Positions 19,436 through 28,159 are shown, numbered from the stretch's first letter. The stretch is DNA of 64,000 nucleotides from Blautia hominis (GCA_002270465.1 NQOF01000001.1:994501-1058500), one strand, 5' to 3'. Numbers and translations are program-made. The notes: generated by a model from the sequence alone, not told the origin.

Positions 19436-20011
19436 CTATTCTGCCTGCTGGCCTTCCTGTCCTTCACCGGTACCGGCATCTTCACCTTCCCCGGCATCTT
19501 CACCTTCCCCGGCATCTTCACCTTCCCCGGCATCTTCGCTTTCCGGCTCTGTGCCGTCTTCTCCGGTCGTCTTGGAGGTGTCCTGCACAGCGGAATTGCC
19601 GTCTGTACCGGAGCCTTGGGTAGGCTGGCCGTCCACATTTTCACGGGACAGGATCGCCATCATATCATCTGCCGTCATATTGGTATTCAGAATGTAGGTA
19701 CCTGCCTGCAGCTTGTCCTTATAATTGGACAGCTTTTCCTGCACCACAAAGACCTTTGCATCCTCGATCAGCCCTTTTTTCTTCAGGATCTTGCCAATCT
19801 GATAAACAGAGGAACCATCCTTGATCACTACCGTGATGTCTGTTCCCTCCCCCTCAGCCACAGGAACTTCATTAAAGATCGCATATCCGAAATCATAGGC
19901 AGATTTGCCCACAAAAATGACGGCAAATACAATACAGGCATAAACTGCCAGCCTGAAAAAACCACTCGCCATAATAGATGCCGCACCCTGTTTTCTGATT
20001 CCTTTTGCCAT
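19436..20011 (-). CDS. Short MltG-like membrane protein without the catalytic domain
   Basis: This 191-aa protein starts at ATG 20011 behind AAGGAG. A membrane helix at about residues 15-38 is followed by a ~75-residue extracellular segment (TVVIKDGSSVYQIGKILKKK, LQAGTYILNTNMTADDMMAIL) that matches the LysM-like N-terminal subdomain of MltG/YceG. The lytic transglycosylase domain, with its ELTDR-type catalytic segment, is missing. Instead there is a very acidic tail containing three EDAGEG repeats encoded by 18-bp units. It occupies the yrrL (mltG) slot between the YlbF gene and trmR. It may bind glycan without cutting it (inference). Confidence 0.75.
   Translation of the reverse strand: MAKGIRKQGAASIMASGFFRLAVYACIVFAVIFVGKSAYDFGYAIFNEVPVAEGEGTDITVVIKDGSSVYQIGKILKKKGLIEDAKVFVVQEKLSNYKDKLQAGTYILNTNMTADDMMAILSRENVDGQPTQGSGTDGNSAVQDTSKTTGEDGTEPESEDAGEGEDAGEGEDAGEGEDAGTGEGQEGQQAE
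19473..19538. repeat. 18-bp in-frame tandem repeat in the MltG-like gene
   Basis: Units start at 19473, 19491, 19509 and 19527 and encode EDAGEG on the minus strand. The copies are nearly identical in DNA, so recent slippage is likely and copy number may vary between strains. Confidence 0.85.
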
Positions 20012-20027
20012 GTTGTTCTCCTTATTC

Positions 20028-20366
20028 TTAAAGATCCGGAATATCCAGCTGTATTCCCTGATGGATGGACGCATCAATACTTTGAAGCTGTCTGCACAGC
20101 GTAAGCTCCGCTTCTAAAAAACGGTTCACCTCCGGTATCCTGCACAGCTCATCCATCTTGCTGTCTACATCATCAATCGCATCATAGAGATTGATCTCAT
20201 CGCCTTCCGCCTGAATCTGATAATTCAGCTTGCGCAGTTCATCTACCTGTTCTTTCAGCCCCGGGATTGCCTTGATCTCCTCTAGAGCCGTGCAATACTG
20301 CTTGTAGACAACGCCGTTCTTGATCGCATGTACCAGCTTGTCCACGCAGACGTCGATTATACTCAT
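20028..20366 (-). CDS. YlbF/YmcA-family protein
   Basis: This 112-aa helical protein has the Com_YlbF pattern: an N-terminal helix, then GLKEQVDELRKLNYQIQ near residue 55 and a second helical half. The family includes YlbF, YmcA and YheA; in Bacillus the YlbF-YmcA-YaaT complex guides RNase Y in mRNA maturation. It lies 4 bases after rnj, so a link to mRNA processing is attractive but unproven. The C-terminus is Gln/Ile/Asp-rich without a known motif. Confidence 0.78.
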   Translation of the reverse strand: MSIIDVCVDKLVHAIKNGVVYKQYCTALEEIKAIPGLKEQVDELRKLNYQIQAEGDEINLYDAIDDVDSKMDELCRIPEVNRFLEAELTLCRQLQSIDASIHQGIQLDIPDL

Positions 20367-20370
20367 TTTC

Positions 20371-22038
20371 CTAAGCCTCCATGATGATCGGCAGGATCAT
20401 GGGGTTTCTCTTAGTCCTCTTCCATAAGAATTCACCCAGGGAGTCCTTGATGACATTCTTGATTTTGCCCCAGTCTGTTATATGCTTATCCAGGCACACA
20501 TCTATGGCGTCCTCCACCACGATCCTGGCCTCATCCATCAAATCTTCGGATTCCCTCACGTACACAAATCCCCGTGAGACAATATCCGGTCCTGCCAGAA
20601 GACGGCTGGAACGCTTCTCCAGGGTCAGCACCACGATCATGATACCATCCTCTGCCAGATGCTGGCGGTCACGCAGCACGATATTTCCCACATCGCCCAC
20701 GCCAAGCCCGTCAACCAGGATAGCTCCTGTGCGCACTTTGCCTGTAACTTTGGCCGGCTCCTCCTCATTCAGCTCCAGCACGTCGCCGGACTGCAGGATA
20801 AACACATTTTCCTTGGGGATCCCCAAATCCAGGGCAAGTCCTGCCTGGGCTTTCAGATGACGGTATTCACCGTGCACCGGAATGGCGTATTTGGGTTTTA
20901 CCAGGGAATAGATCAGTTTGATCTCTTCCTGGCAGGCATGTCCGGATACATGGGCATCCTGGAAGATAACGTCCGCACCTTTCATGCTCAATTCATTGAT
21001 AACCTTGGATACTGCCTTTTCATTGCCCGGAATGGGGTTGGAACTGAAAATGATCGTATCATTCGGTTTGATGGTCACTTTTTTGTGAATGCTGGCTGCC
21101 ATTCTGGAGAGGGCTGCCATGGATTCTCCCTGGCTTCCCGTGGTGATCAGCGTAACCTTCTCATCCGGATAATTCCGAAGCTGGTCAATCTCGATCAAAG
21201 TCTTGTCCGGGATCTTCAGATACCCCAGCTCAGAGGCCGTGCCGATAACGTTTACCATGCTCCGGCCCTCCACAGCCACCTTCCTGCCGTACTTGTATGC
21301 AGAATTGATGATCTGCTGCACCCTGTCCACATTGGAGGCAAAGGTCGCGATAATGATCCTGGTATTCTTGTGCTCTGCAAATATATTGTCAAAGGTCTTT
21401 CCAACCGTGCGCTCAGACATGGTAAATCCCTTGCGCTCCGCATTGGTACTGTCACACATCAGTGCCAGTACACCCTTCTTTCCGATTTCCGCAAACCGCT
21501 GCAGGTCAATGGCATCTCCGAATACAGGAGTATAGTCCACTTTAAAGTCACCGGTGTGCACCACGATTCCCGCAGGGGAATAGATTGCCAGTGCAGACGC
21601 ATCCTGGATGCTGTGGTTTGTCTTGATAAATTCTATACGAAAGCAGCCCAGATTAATGGACTGTCCATGTTTGATCACTTTTCTCTTGGTACTTCTGAGC
21701 AAATTGTGCTCTTTAAATTTATTTTCGATTAATCCGATCGTAAGCTTTGTTGCATAGATGGGTATATTGATCTCCTTCATTACATAAGGAAGTGCACCGA
21801 TATGGTCCTCGTGACCATGGGTGATAACGAATCCTTTGACTTTGTCAATATTGTCCTTCAGATAAGTGATGTCCGGTATCACAAGGTCAATTCCCAGCAT
21901 ATCGTCCTCGGGAAATGACAGACCGCAGTCCACTACGACAATACTGTCCTCATATTCAAAGGCAGTAATATTCATTCCTATCTGTTCCAACCCGCCCAAA
22001 GGAATGATCTTCAATTTTGAGTTGTTGTTTTTTTTCAA
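20371..22038 (-). CDS. rnj: Ribonuclease J
   Basis: This 555-aa metallo-beta-lactamase/beta-CASP nuclease has the HxHxDH zinc motif (THGHEDHIGALP near residue 75), the VVHTGDFKVD segment, the beta-CASP LITTGSQGE loop, and the C-terminal DKHITDWGKIKNVIKDSLGEF region. RNase J combines 5'-3' exonuclease and endonuclease activity in mRNA decay and rRNA maturation. I chose TTG at 22038 with GGAGGA at good spacing; another in-frame TTG at 22065 overlaps the upstream stop but has no ribosome site. It is normal in length, and a single rnj copy is seen here. Confidence 0.95.
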   Translation of the reverse strand: MKKNNNSKLKIIPLGGLEQIGMNITAFEYEDSIVVVDCGLSFPEDDMLGIDLVIPDITYLKDNIDKVKGFVITHGHEDHIGALPYVMKEINIPIYATKLTIGLIENKFKEHNLLRSTKRKVIKHGQSINLGCFRIEFIKTNHSIQDASALAIYSPAGIVVHTGDFKVDYTPVFGDAIDLQRFAEIGKKGVLALMCDSTNAERKGFTMSERTVGKTFDNIFAEHKNTRIIIATFASNVDRVQQIINSAYKYGRKVAVEGRSMVNVIGTASELGYLKIPDKTLIEIDQLRNYPDEKVTLITTGSQGESMAALSRMAASIHKKVTIKPNDTIIFSSNPIPGNEKAVSKVINELSMKGADVIFQDAHVSGHACQEEIKLIYSLVKPKYAIPVHGEYRHLKAQAGLALDLGIPKENVFILQSGDVLELNEEEPAKVTGKVRTGAILVDGLGVGDVGNIVLRDRQHLAEDGIMIVVLTLEKRSSRLLAGPDIVSRGFVYVRESEDLMDEARIVVEDAIDVCLDKHITDWGKIKNVIKDSLGEFLWKRTKRNPMILPIIMEA

Positions 22039-22061
22039 GTTAATTCCTCCAATTTCTCCGT

Positions 22062-22328
22062 TCAATTTTCAAATTCAATGTCCTCTAACATGGCCTCAAA
22101 GACTTTGTAAACCGCATCGTATTCCGTATCGTCCTCCACGAACACGTAGCAGCCTTCTTCGTCGCCATCCTCTGAAATGTCCTTTAAAATATATGCCGCT
22201 GCCCCTTCATCGTCCGAATCCTCAGGGTCCACTACCAGCAGATATACGCTTCCGTTCACTCTTGTCTGTTCCAGAATCCCTAACTCCAATTCTGTTCCGT
22301 CTTCTCCATCAAAAATAATTGTCTCCAT
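22062..22328 (-). CDS. DUF1292 (YrzB-like) protein
   Basis: This 88-aa acidic protein starts METIIFDGEDGTELELGILEQTRVNGSVYLLV, with a later AAAYILKDISEDGDEEGCYVFVEDDTEYD stretch, typical of DUF1292. The function is unknown. The family constantly sits beside ruvX/yqgF and ireB/yrzL in Firmicutes, as here. I chose ATG at 22328 behind GGAAG; an in-frame start 15 codons upstream lacks family similarity. Confidence 0.85.
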   Translation of the reverse strand: METIIFDGEDGTELELGILEQTRVNGSVYLLVVDPEDSDDEGAAAYILKDISEDGDEEGCYVFVEDDTEYDAVYKVFEAMLEDIEFEN

Positions 22329-22428
22329 ACATTCTTCCTTTCTGTCGTTCTTTTCACGTGCATAAACGCCCAAACCCGGAAACGAGCCTTCTTTCCCTCA
22401 ATAATCCAAATACGGTATCAAGCTGAAA

Positions 22429-22866
22429 TCAAACTGTACCCGGGTTTGCTTTTGCATCCAGATAGCCCTGCAAAATAAACACTGCAGCTATCATATCCAC
22501 GTATTTACTTCTGTTCTCTCGCCGTACACCGCTTTCCATGAGCGTACGGTTGGCCTCAACAGTAGTCAGCCTCTCATCCCACATGATCACAGGCAGACCG
22601 CATCTTCTCTCCAGCATTTCCTTCAGCTCAAGAGACTTCTGCGCCCGTTCTCCTATGGTGTTATTCATGTTCTTGGGAAATCCAAGAACAATCTCTTCCA
22701 CCTGATATTCGCTTACAAGCTCCTCAATCCGGCGAAGGGATTTTCTAAGTTTATTTTCATCTTCCCGACGGATAATTTCGATTCCCTGGGCAGTAAGACC
22801 CAGAGGGTCGCTGATCGCCACCCCTATTGTCTTAGAGCCATAGTCAAGTCCCATGATCCTCATCAT
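22429..22866 (-). CDS. ruvX: RuvX/YqgF-family nuclease
   Basis: This 145-aa RNase H-fold protein starts [20 protein letters not shown], with the first catalytic Asp in [19 protein letters not shown] with the Glu-bearing strand, and [10 protein letters not shown] and [15 protein letters not shown] in the C-terminal half. The family includes the putative Holliday junction resolvase and the pre-16S rRNA maturation nuclease YqgF. Its start overlaps the ireB stop by one base, consistent with translational coupling in the conserved ireB-ruvX-DUF1292 operon. Confidence 0.93.
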   Translation of the reverse strand: MMRIMGLDYGSKTIGVAISDPLGLTAQGIEIIRREDENKLRKSLRRIEELVSEYQVEEIVLGFPKNMNNTIGERAQKSLELKEMLERRCGLPVIMWDERLTTVEANRTLMESGVRRENRSKYVDMIAAVFILQGYLDAKANPGTV

Positions 22867-23138
22867 CAGTCACGCTTCCAGGATTCGTTTTTGATATACT
22901 CCTTCAAAAGCTCCTCCACTAACTCATCACGTTCTACTTTCATGATGGTGCTTCTGGCACCTTTGTAGCTGGTGATATAAGTCGGATCGCCGGACATGAT
23001 GTAGCCAACAATCTGGTTTACCGGATTATATCCTTTCTCCGCCATGGCATTGTACACCAGGTCCAGGACTTCCTTTACCCGGACTTCCGGTTCTGTCTTA
23101 ACTTTGAAATACTGTGTATTTCCTAAATTATTCTCCAT
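22866..23138 (-). CDS. ireB: IreB-family regulatory protein (DUF965)
   Basis: This 90-aa protein has the family block [20 protein letters not shown] near residue 30 and [13 protein letters not shown]. It carries a Thr near the N-terminus ([10 protein letters not shown]), the region phosphorylated by the PASTA kinase IreK/PrkC in Enterococcus, where IreB lowers cephalosporin resistance. It is the first gene of an operon with its own promoter. No PASTA kinase gene is in this window. Confidence 0.9.
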
Positions 23139-23164
23139 AATCTCTCACGCCCTTATCTAAACTT

Positions 23165-23196
23165 ATAACTATTCGGAAGCTGCCGCCGGATAGTTC
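23165..23196 (-). other. Hairpin in the ireB 5' leader
   Basis: AACTATTCGG and CCGGATAGTT form a 10-bp stem with one G-U pair. It lies between the ireB promoter and ribosome site and lacks a U-tract, so it is not a normal terminator. A role in leader stability is possible. Confidence 0.5.
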
Positions 23197-23212
23197 TCTA
23201 AACCATACCCTT

Positions 23213-23241
23213 ATTCTAATATATCTTGAAGGGAAATTCAA
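23213..23241 (-). promoter_or_regulatory. SigA-type promoter of the ireB operon
   Basis: TTGAAT (23236-23241) and TAGAAT (23213-23218) are separated by 17 bp on the minus strand, just past the mtaB stop. This would start a transcript covering ireB through trhP. Confidence 0.65.
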
Positions 23242-23244
23242 CCA

Positions 23245-24549
23245 TTATATTGCGCAAATAAAAACGCCATCTTCGACAAATCCGCCAATTTTGCCAATTT
23301 TTATGCAATTCTCAAGGTTTTCTTTTGTATCGGCTGCCACTTTTAAATACTCTCTGGTATGCCCGATCCAGTATGTTTTGCCACGGATCTCAGCCTGTTC
23401 CTCAAAGAGGATCTCCACGTTTCTGCCGAGATAATATTCCATAAATTTCTGCTTCTGCTGTCTTCCCAGATCGATCAGAATATGGCTTCTGGCTGCTTTT
23501 ACTTGTTCCGGTATCTGTCCTTCCATTTGGTCGGCCCGGGTGCCTTCCCTTCTGGAATATTTGAAGATATGGGTCTCGTAAAAGTCCACGCTCTCTATCA
23601 TAGCTCTGGATGCCTCAAAATCCTCCTCCGACTCCTGTGGAAATCCAACGATCACATCCGTGGTGAGAGCCGGATGTTCAAAATATTTCCGCAGCAGTGC
23701 ACAGCCGTCCAGATATTCCTGTGCTGTATACCTTCTGTTCATGCGTTTTAAGGTGGCATCACAGCCGCTCTGCAGGGACAAATGGAAATGAGGACATATT
23801 TTAGATAAGCTGCTTATAGTTTTGACAAATTCTTCCGTAATAATACGGGGTTCCAGAGATCCGAGGCGAATTCTTTTCACACCTTCGATCTCATGGACAG
23901 CCAGAATGAGCTGCAGAGGGGAATCCTCACAGTCCACGCCGTAGGAGCTTAAATGGATGCCTGTAAGGACAAACTCCTGGTATCCGTTCTCCACCAGCCG
24001 CTTCACCTCGTCCACGATCTCCGGCCTTCTGCGGCTTCTCACCCGCCCTCTCACATAAGGGATAATACAGTAGCTGCAGAACTGGTTGCACCCATCCTGC
24101 ACTTTCAGATAGGCCCTGGTGTGCTCCCCTGTGGAGGAAAGCTGCAGATTCTCGTATTCCACCGGTCTCTTTAAATCAATCAGTTCTTTATCCTGGCCCT
24201 TTTCCCTGTCGTACTGCCTGAGCACTGTGAGTAAATCCTGCTTTTTATTGTTGCCCAGCACAATGTCTATGGCCGGGTCAATCTGTACCTCATCTTTTTT
24301 GGCCTGTACATAACAGCCTGCTGCCACCACTATGGCATCCGGGTTCATCTTCTTTGCCTTGTGGAGCATCTGTCTTGATTTGCGGTCAGCAATGTTTGTG
24401 ACTGTGCAGGTGTTGATAATATATATATCCGCTCCGGGCGCAAAAGGCACGATCTCGTACCCTGCCTGTTCCAGCATCTGCTGCATGGCCTCTAACTCGT
24501 ATGCGTTGACTTTACAGCCCAGATTGTGCAATGCTACTTTCATTTTCAT
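23245..24549 (-). CDS. mtaB: tRNA t6A37 methylthiotransferase MtaB
   Basis: This 434-aa radical-SAM methylthiotransferase converts t6A to ms2t6A at tRNA position 37. The UPF0004 domain supplies three cluster Cys (NLGCKVNAYE, INTCTVTN, AAGCYVQ), and the radical SAM CxxxCxxC is in QDGCNQFCSYCIIPY near residue 155. A TRAM-like domain closes the C-terminus. I chose ATG at 24549, just before the conserved NLGCKVN and behind AGAGGA; an open frame extends upstream to 24750 but crosses the divergent promoter and is not conserved-looking. The HPr-like gene is divergent. Confidence 0.94.
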   Translation of the reverse strand: MKMKVALHNLGCKVNAYELEAMQQMLEQAGYEIVPFAPGADIYIINTCTVTNIADRKSRQMLHKAKKMNPDAIVVAAGCYVQAKKDEVQIDPAIDIVLGNNKKQDLLTVLRQYDREKGQDKELIDLKRPVEYENLQLSSTGEHTRAYLKVQDGCNQFCSYCIIPYVRGRVRSRRRPEIVDEVKRLVENGYQEFVLTGIHLSSYGVDCEDSPLQLILAVHEIEGVKRIRLGSLEPRIITEEFVKTISSLSKICPHFHLSLQSGCDATLKRMNRRYTAQEYLDGCALLRKYFEHPALTTDVIVGFPQESEEDFEASRAMIESVDFYETHIFKYSRREGTRADQMEGQIPEQVKAARSHILIDLGRQQKQKFMEYYLGRNVEILFEEQAEIRGKTYWIGHTREYLKVAADTKENLENCIKIGKIGGFVEDGVFICAI

Positions 24550-24634
24550 CCTAATCCTCTTTATCATAAAATTCGTTAAGCGTTTTGACGAATAGTCGTC
24601 AGATTCTTTGTATTTTATTTCTCCCTTTTTTATA

Positions 24635-24663
24635 TTGACTTTTTTTGCCATAAACGGTAACAT
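24635..24663 (+). promoter_or_regulatory. SigA-type promoter of the HPr-like gene
   Basis: TTGACT (24635-24640) and TAACAT (24658-24663) are 17 bp apart. A strong GGGAGGA ribosome site follows before the ATG at 24713. Confidence 0.7.
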
Positions 24664-24712
24664 AAGTCTTGTAAGAAGCAAAAAACGGAATAGGTAAGGG
24701 AGGATTTTTCCA

Positions 24713-24949
24713 ATGAAAACAGTAAAAATTTCACTGAATTCTATCGACAAAGTAAAATCATTCGTGAATGAAATTACAAAATTTGATTATGATTTTGATT
24801 TAGTATCCGGAAGATACGTTATCGACGCTAAGTCTATCATGGGTATCTTCAGCTTAGATTTATCAAAAGCTATTGACTTGAACATCCATGCAGCTGATGG
24901 CGCTTTAGATGACATCTTAACTGTGTTAAAACCATATTTAGTAGACTAA
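24713..24949 (+). CDS. HPr-like protein lacking the phospho-histidine
   Basis: This 78-aa protein has the size and fold pattern of the PTS phosphocarrier HPr: SLNSIDKVKSFVNEITKFD, then VIDAKSIMGIFSLDLSKAID. The regulatory-serine motif is intact (Ser41 in AKSIMGIFSL, equivalent to HPr Ser46). The active-site segment that should read LHARPA near residue 15 has no His or Arg, so it cannot pass phosphate in the PTS. This resembles Crh, which has Gln at that site and acts only as a Ser-phosphorylated corepressor of CcpA; a similar regulatory role is an inference. It is monocistronic with its own promoter and terminator. Confidence 0.85.
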   Translation: MKTVKISLNSIDKVKSFVNEITKFDYDFDLVSGRYVIDAKSIMGIFSLDLSKAIDLNIHAADGALDDILTVLKPYLVD

Positions 24950-24977
24950 TCGAGATTCATTCCGACAAAGCAACAAC

Positions 24978-25007
24978 CGGGGCTGCCTGAGGGCAGTCCT
25001 TTTTTTC
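24978..25007 (+). terminator. Terminator of the HPr-like gene
   Basis: A GC-rich stem (GGCTGCC with GGCAGTC, loop TGAG) is followed by seven T on the plus strand, 30 bases past the stop. Confidence 0.8.
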
Positions 25008-25035
25008 ATTCCTAAGGAAAACCCTTTGGGGCAGA

Positions 25036-25058
25036 TGCCGGAATCCCACATCCCGGCA
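25036..25058 (-). terminator. Possible terminator of thiI
   Basis: TGCCGG and CCGGCA pair around an 11-nt loop just after the thiI stop. A weak U-containing tract follows on the minus strand. It is short, so the call is tentative. Confidence 0.35.
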
Positions 25059-25067
25059 CCGCTGTTC

Positions 25068-26246
25068 TTATTCACAGATGATCGTCTCCGCTGTACTCAC
25101 AGCTTCCTCCATCATCACTTCTATCTTCTCCTGAAGCTTTTCCTCAGAGCGTTTGATCACTTTCAAACTTGGCTTTGTAACAGGATGTTTGGCAACAAAT
25201 ATGGTACAGCAGTCCTCAAAGGGCAGGATAGATGTCTCATAAGTGTTGATCTTCAGCGCCACGTCCACGATCTCCTGCTTGTCAAAGCCGATCACCGGAC
25301 GGAATACAGGCATGGTACATACCTCATTTGTAGCGGCAAGACTCTGCATGGTCTGGCTAGCCACCTGGCCGATACTCTCCCCTGTGATCAATCCCAGACA
25401 GCCGTCCTTCTCGGCAAATGCCTCCGCAATCTTCATCATATAACGGCGCATAATGATAGTCAGCTCCTCATGAGGGCATTTTTCATAAATATATAGTTGA
25501 ATATCCGTGAAATTGACCACATGCAGACGGATGGGACCGCTGTAGCGTGCCACCAGTTTGGCCAGGTCCACGACCTTCTGTTTCGCACGCTCACTGGTGT
25601 ACGGCGGTGCGTGGAAATACACAGCGTCAATACTAACCCCGCGCTTTGCGATCATGTATCCGGCAACCGGGCTGTCAATACCGCCTGACAGAAGGAGCAT
25701 TGCCTTTCCACCGGTTCCCACAGGCATTCCCCCCGGTCCCGGGATCACCTGGGAGTACAGATATATCCTATCCCTGATCTCCACATGGATAAACACATCC
25801 GGCTTGTGCACATCCACTTTCATGTTCGGGCACGCATCCAGGATGGCTCCGCCAAGCTCTGCGTTCAGCTCCATGGAATTCATGGGATAACTTTTCTTGG
25901 TTCTTCTCACATTCATTTTAAAAGTCATGTCTTTGCTGCCGTATACTTCTTTTGTATAGGAAACCACAGCCTCTGCAAGCTGGTCATACCCCTCATCCTG
26001 CAATACAACGGCAGGACAGATGCCGTAGATACCAAACACACGCGTAAGCGCCTCCACAGTCTCCTCATAATCAAATTCGCTGCGGGCAAATACATAGATC
26101 CTGCCTCTTTCCTTCACCACATCAAAGGACCCGTCCACACTTTTCAGCACACGGCGGATCTGGTCCACCAGAGCGTCCTCAAAAATATACCGGTTCTTTC
26201 CTTTGATGGCTATCTCTGCATATTTTATTAAAAATGCTTTATACAT
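25068..26246 (-). CDS. thiI: tRNA 4-thiouridine synthase ThiI
   Basis: This 392-aa enzyme adds sulfur to tRNA U8 and can supply sulfur for thiamine synthesis. It has an N-terminal ferredoxin-like/THUMP part (MYKAFLIKYAEIAIKGKNR, the usual start) and the PP-loop pyrophosphatase motif LLLSGGIDSPVAGYM near residue 185. The C-terminal rhodanese domain of E. coli ThiI (~480 aa) is absent, as in Bacillus, where a dedicated cysteine desulfurase delivers the persulfide directly. Such a gene lies just upstream with a 19-base gap, supporting this pairing. Confidence 0.94.
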   Translation of the reverse strand: MYKAFLIKYAEIAIKGKNRYIFEDALVDQIRRVLKSVDGSFDVVKERGRIYVFARSEFDYEETVEALTRVFGIYGICPAVVLQDEGYDQLAEAVVSYTKEVYGSKDMTFKMNVRRTKKSYPMNSMELNAELGGAILDACPNMKVDVHKPDVFIHVEIRDRIYLYSQVIPGPGGMPVGTGGKAMLLLSGGIDSPVAGYMIAKRGVSIDAVYFHAPPYTSERAKQKVVDLAKLVARYSGPIRLHVVNFTDIQLYIYEKCPHEELTIIMRRYMMKIAEAFAEKDGCLGLITGESIGQVASQTMQSLAATNEVCTMPVFRPVIGFDKQEIVDVALKINTYETSILPFEDCCTIFVAKHPVTKPSLKVIKRSEEKLQEKIEVMMEEAVSTAETIICE

Positions 26247-26265
26247 AACTTATTCCTTTCCCTTA

Positions 26266-27420
26266 TCAATGCCTTGCATACTTCCGAAGCACAGGCAGTA
26301 CGGTTCTGATCTCCTCCAGTGTATGATCCAGCTCCTTTTTTGTGGTAAACTCACTGAGGCTGAAACGTATGGCGGACTCTCTGCGTTCCTTGTCCGCGGA
26401 TATAGCAGTCATAGTGGCGCTTGCAGCCCGCTTGTGGCTGGAACAGGCGCTTCCCGCGGACACATAGATACCTTTTTCCTCCAGGGTATGCAGAAGCACT
26501 TCACTCCGCACCCCCAGGAAGCTGGCGTTCACTATATGGGGTGCCCCGTCCTCGGGCGCAGGCCCGTTGATGACTACCCGCTCCATGGCAGACAGGTTTT
26601 CTGCCAGATAGGATTTGAGTGCTCTCAGCTTTTCTATCTTTTCCTCATGATCTTCATATACCATGCGTGCTGCAATTCCAAGTCCCGCGATCCCCGGCAC
26701 ATTATCTGTACCGGAACGCATACCTTTCTGCTGGCCGCCGCCCAGAATAAGGGGCTGGATCTTCACCTTTTCACTGACATATAAAAAACCTACGCCCTTT
26801 GGCCCGTGGATTTTATGGCTGCTCACAGAGAGCAGGTCGATCCCCGCGCGTTTGGGATAAATCCTGTATTTTCCATAGCCCTGTATGGCATCCACATGGT
26901 ACACCGTCTTAGGATTCTTCTCATGCACCAGCTTTGCCACGGCCTCCACAGGCACTACGGCTCCCACTTCGTTATTCACATACATGGTGGATACCAGGAT
27001 GGTATCCGGGCGGATGGCTGCCTCCAGCTCTTCCATGGAGAGATTTCCTTTCTCATCCACAGGGATCACGGTCAGATCGTAACCCTGCCCTTTCAGCCAG
27101 TCAAGAGGTGCCGAAACCGCTGCGTGCTCAAATGATGTGGTAATGATATGCTTACCCTGACGGCAGTTGGCAAGTGCCGTGCCCACCAAAGCCCAGTTGT
27201 CTGATTCTGTTCCTCCGGAAGTGAAGAAAATCTCCTTTTCCTGTACTTTCAGAGTTTTGGCAATGGCTGCTGCTGCTTCCTTCACATACTTTTCCGCCTC
27301 CACGCCCTTTAAATGCATAGCTGACGGGTTGCCGTAATCCTCGGTCATGGTCTTCACCACAATGTCCTTTACTTCATCAAAACATTTTGTGGTGGCTGAG
27401 TTGTCCAGATACGCTTCCAT
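26266..27420 (-). CDS. Cysteine desulfurase (NifS/IscS family), ThiI partner
   Basis: This 384-aa PLP enzyme takes sulfur from cysteine. It shows the family start YLDNSATT, the substrate/cofactor segment FTSGGTESDNWAL near residue 70, the PLP Lys in SVSSHKIHGPKG near residue 200, and the mobile active-site Cys in SAGSACSSHK near residue 325. I chose ATG at 27420 behind GGAGG. Its position between rsmE and thiI matches the NifZ-ThiI pairs of Firmicutes, so it probably serves tRNA thiolation rather than general Fe-S assembly. Confidence 0.93.
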   Translation of the reverse strand: MEAYLDNSATTKCFDEVKDIVVKTMTEDYGNPSAMHLKGVEAEKYVKEAAAAIAKTLKVQEKEIFFTSGGTESDNWALVGTALANCRQGKHIITTSFEHAAVSAPLDWLKGQGYDLTVIPVDEKGNLSMEELEAAIRPDTILVSTMYVNNEVGAVVPVEAVAKLVHEKNPKTVYHVDAIQGYGKYRIYPKRAGIDLLSVSSHKIHGPKGVGFLYVSEKVKIQPLILGGGQQKGMRSGTDNVPGIAGLGIAARMVYEDHEEKIEKLRALKSYLAENLSAMERVVINGPAPEDGAPHIVNASFLGVRSEVLLHTLEEKGIYVSAGSACSSHKRAASATMTAISADKERRESAIRFSLSEFTTKKELDHTLEEIRTVLPVLRKYARH

Positions 27421-27421
27421 G

Positions 27422-28159
27422 TTATTCCTCCAATGCAAACATCAGGACAGAGAGGACTGTAAGCCCTGCTGTCTCTGTCCGCAAGATTCTTTTTCCCAGT
27501 GTGATGGCCTTTGCTCCCATTTCCACTGCCATACGCACCTCTTCCTCGTCAAACCCGCCCTCCGGTCCAATGAAAATGCCGATAGACCCGCCCGGTTCTA
27601 TCTGAGCAATGATCTCCTTGGTCTTTCTCATGCCTTCCGCCAGCTCATAGGGAAGAAGCACTATGTCCAGTTCCTTTGCCTGTTCTATCGCCTGGCTAAA
27701 ACGCATGACAGGTTTTACTTCCGGCACATACATGCGTTTTGACTGCTTCGCCGCGCTGCCTGCAATGGCCTGCCAGCGGCGGATCTTGTTCTCTTCTTTT
27801 TTGCCTTCCAGCTTAACCACGGCCCGCCTGGTCGCCACGGGAATGATCTCATGCACGCCCAGTTCCACAGCTTTCTGGATGATCAGCTCCATCTTATCAC
27901 CTTTTGGAAGCCCCTGAAACAGATAAATCCTGGAAGACAGCTCATAACCGGCCTCCTGCACATACATCACATGCGCCAGGACTTCCTCTGTTCCCATCTC
28001 CTCAATGTAACAGGCATACTCCAGATTATCCCCGGAGCTTATGAGGATCTCCTCACCTGTCTTCATGCGCAGCACATTTTTTATATGGTTCACATCACTG
28101 CCCTGAATGCGGATGGTATGCTCCTCCACCTGGGAAGGCTCTACGAAAAAACGGTACAT
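27422..28159 (-). CDS. rsmE: 16S rRNA m3U1498 methyltransferase RsmE
   Basis: This 245-aa SPOUT-fold enzyme has an N-terminal PUA-like domain (MYRFFVEPSQV, then IRIQGSDVNHIKNVLRMKTG) and the C-terminal knotted SAM site GIFIGPEGGFDEEEV near residue 200 and ITLGKRILRTETAGLTVLS. It methylates N3 of U1498 in 16S rRNA. It follows prmA by 12 bases, a widespread prmA-rsmE pairing, and precedes the cysteine desulfurase with a one-base gap. Confidence 0.96.
   Translation of the reverse strand: MYRFFVEPSQVEEHTIRIQGSDVNHIKNVLRMKTGEEILISSGDNLEYACYIEEMGTEEVLAHVMYVQEAGYELSSRIYLFQGLPKGDKMELIIQKAVELGVHEIIPVATRRAVVKLEGKKEENKIRRWQAIAGSAAKQSKRMYVPEVKPVMRFSQAIEQAKELDIVLLPYELAEGMRKTKEIIAQIEPGGSIGIFIGPEGGFDEEEVRMAVEMGAKAITLGKRILRTETAGLTVLSVLMFALEE

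Noticed and set aside
20659-21732. Open frame of 357 codons antisense to rnj
   Set aside because: It lies wholly opposite a well-conserved gene, has no ribosome site and its translation is low-complexity shadow sequence.
24550-24750. N-terminal extension of mtaB
   Set aside because: It crosses the divergent promoter and start of the HPr-like gene and does not resemble the family; ATG 24549 fits.
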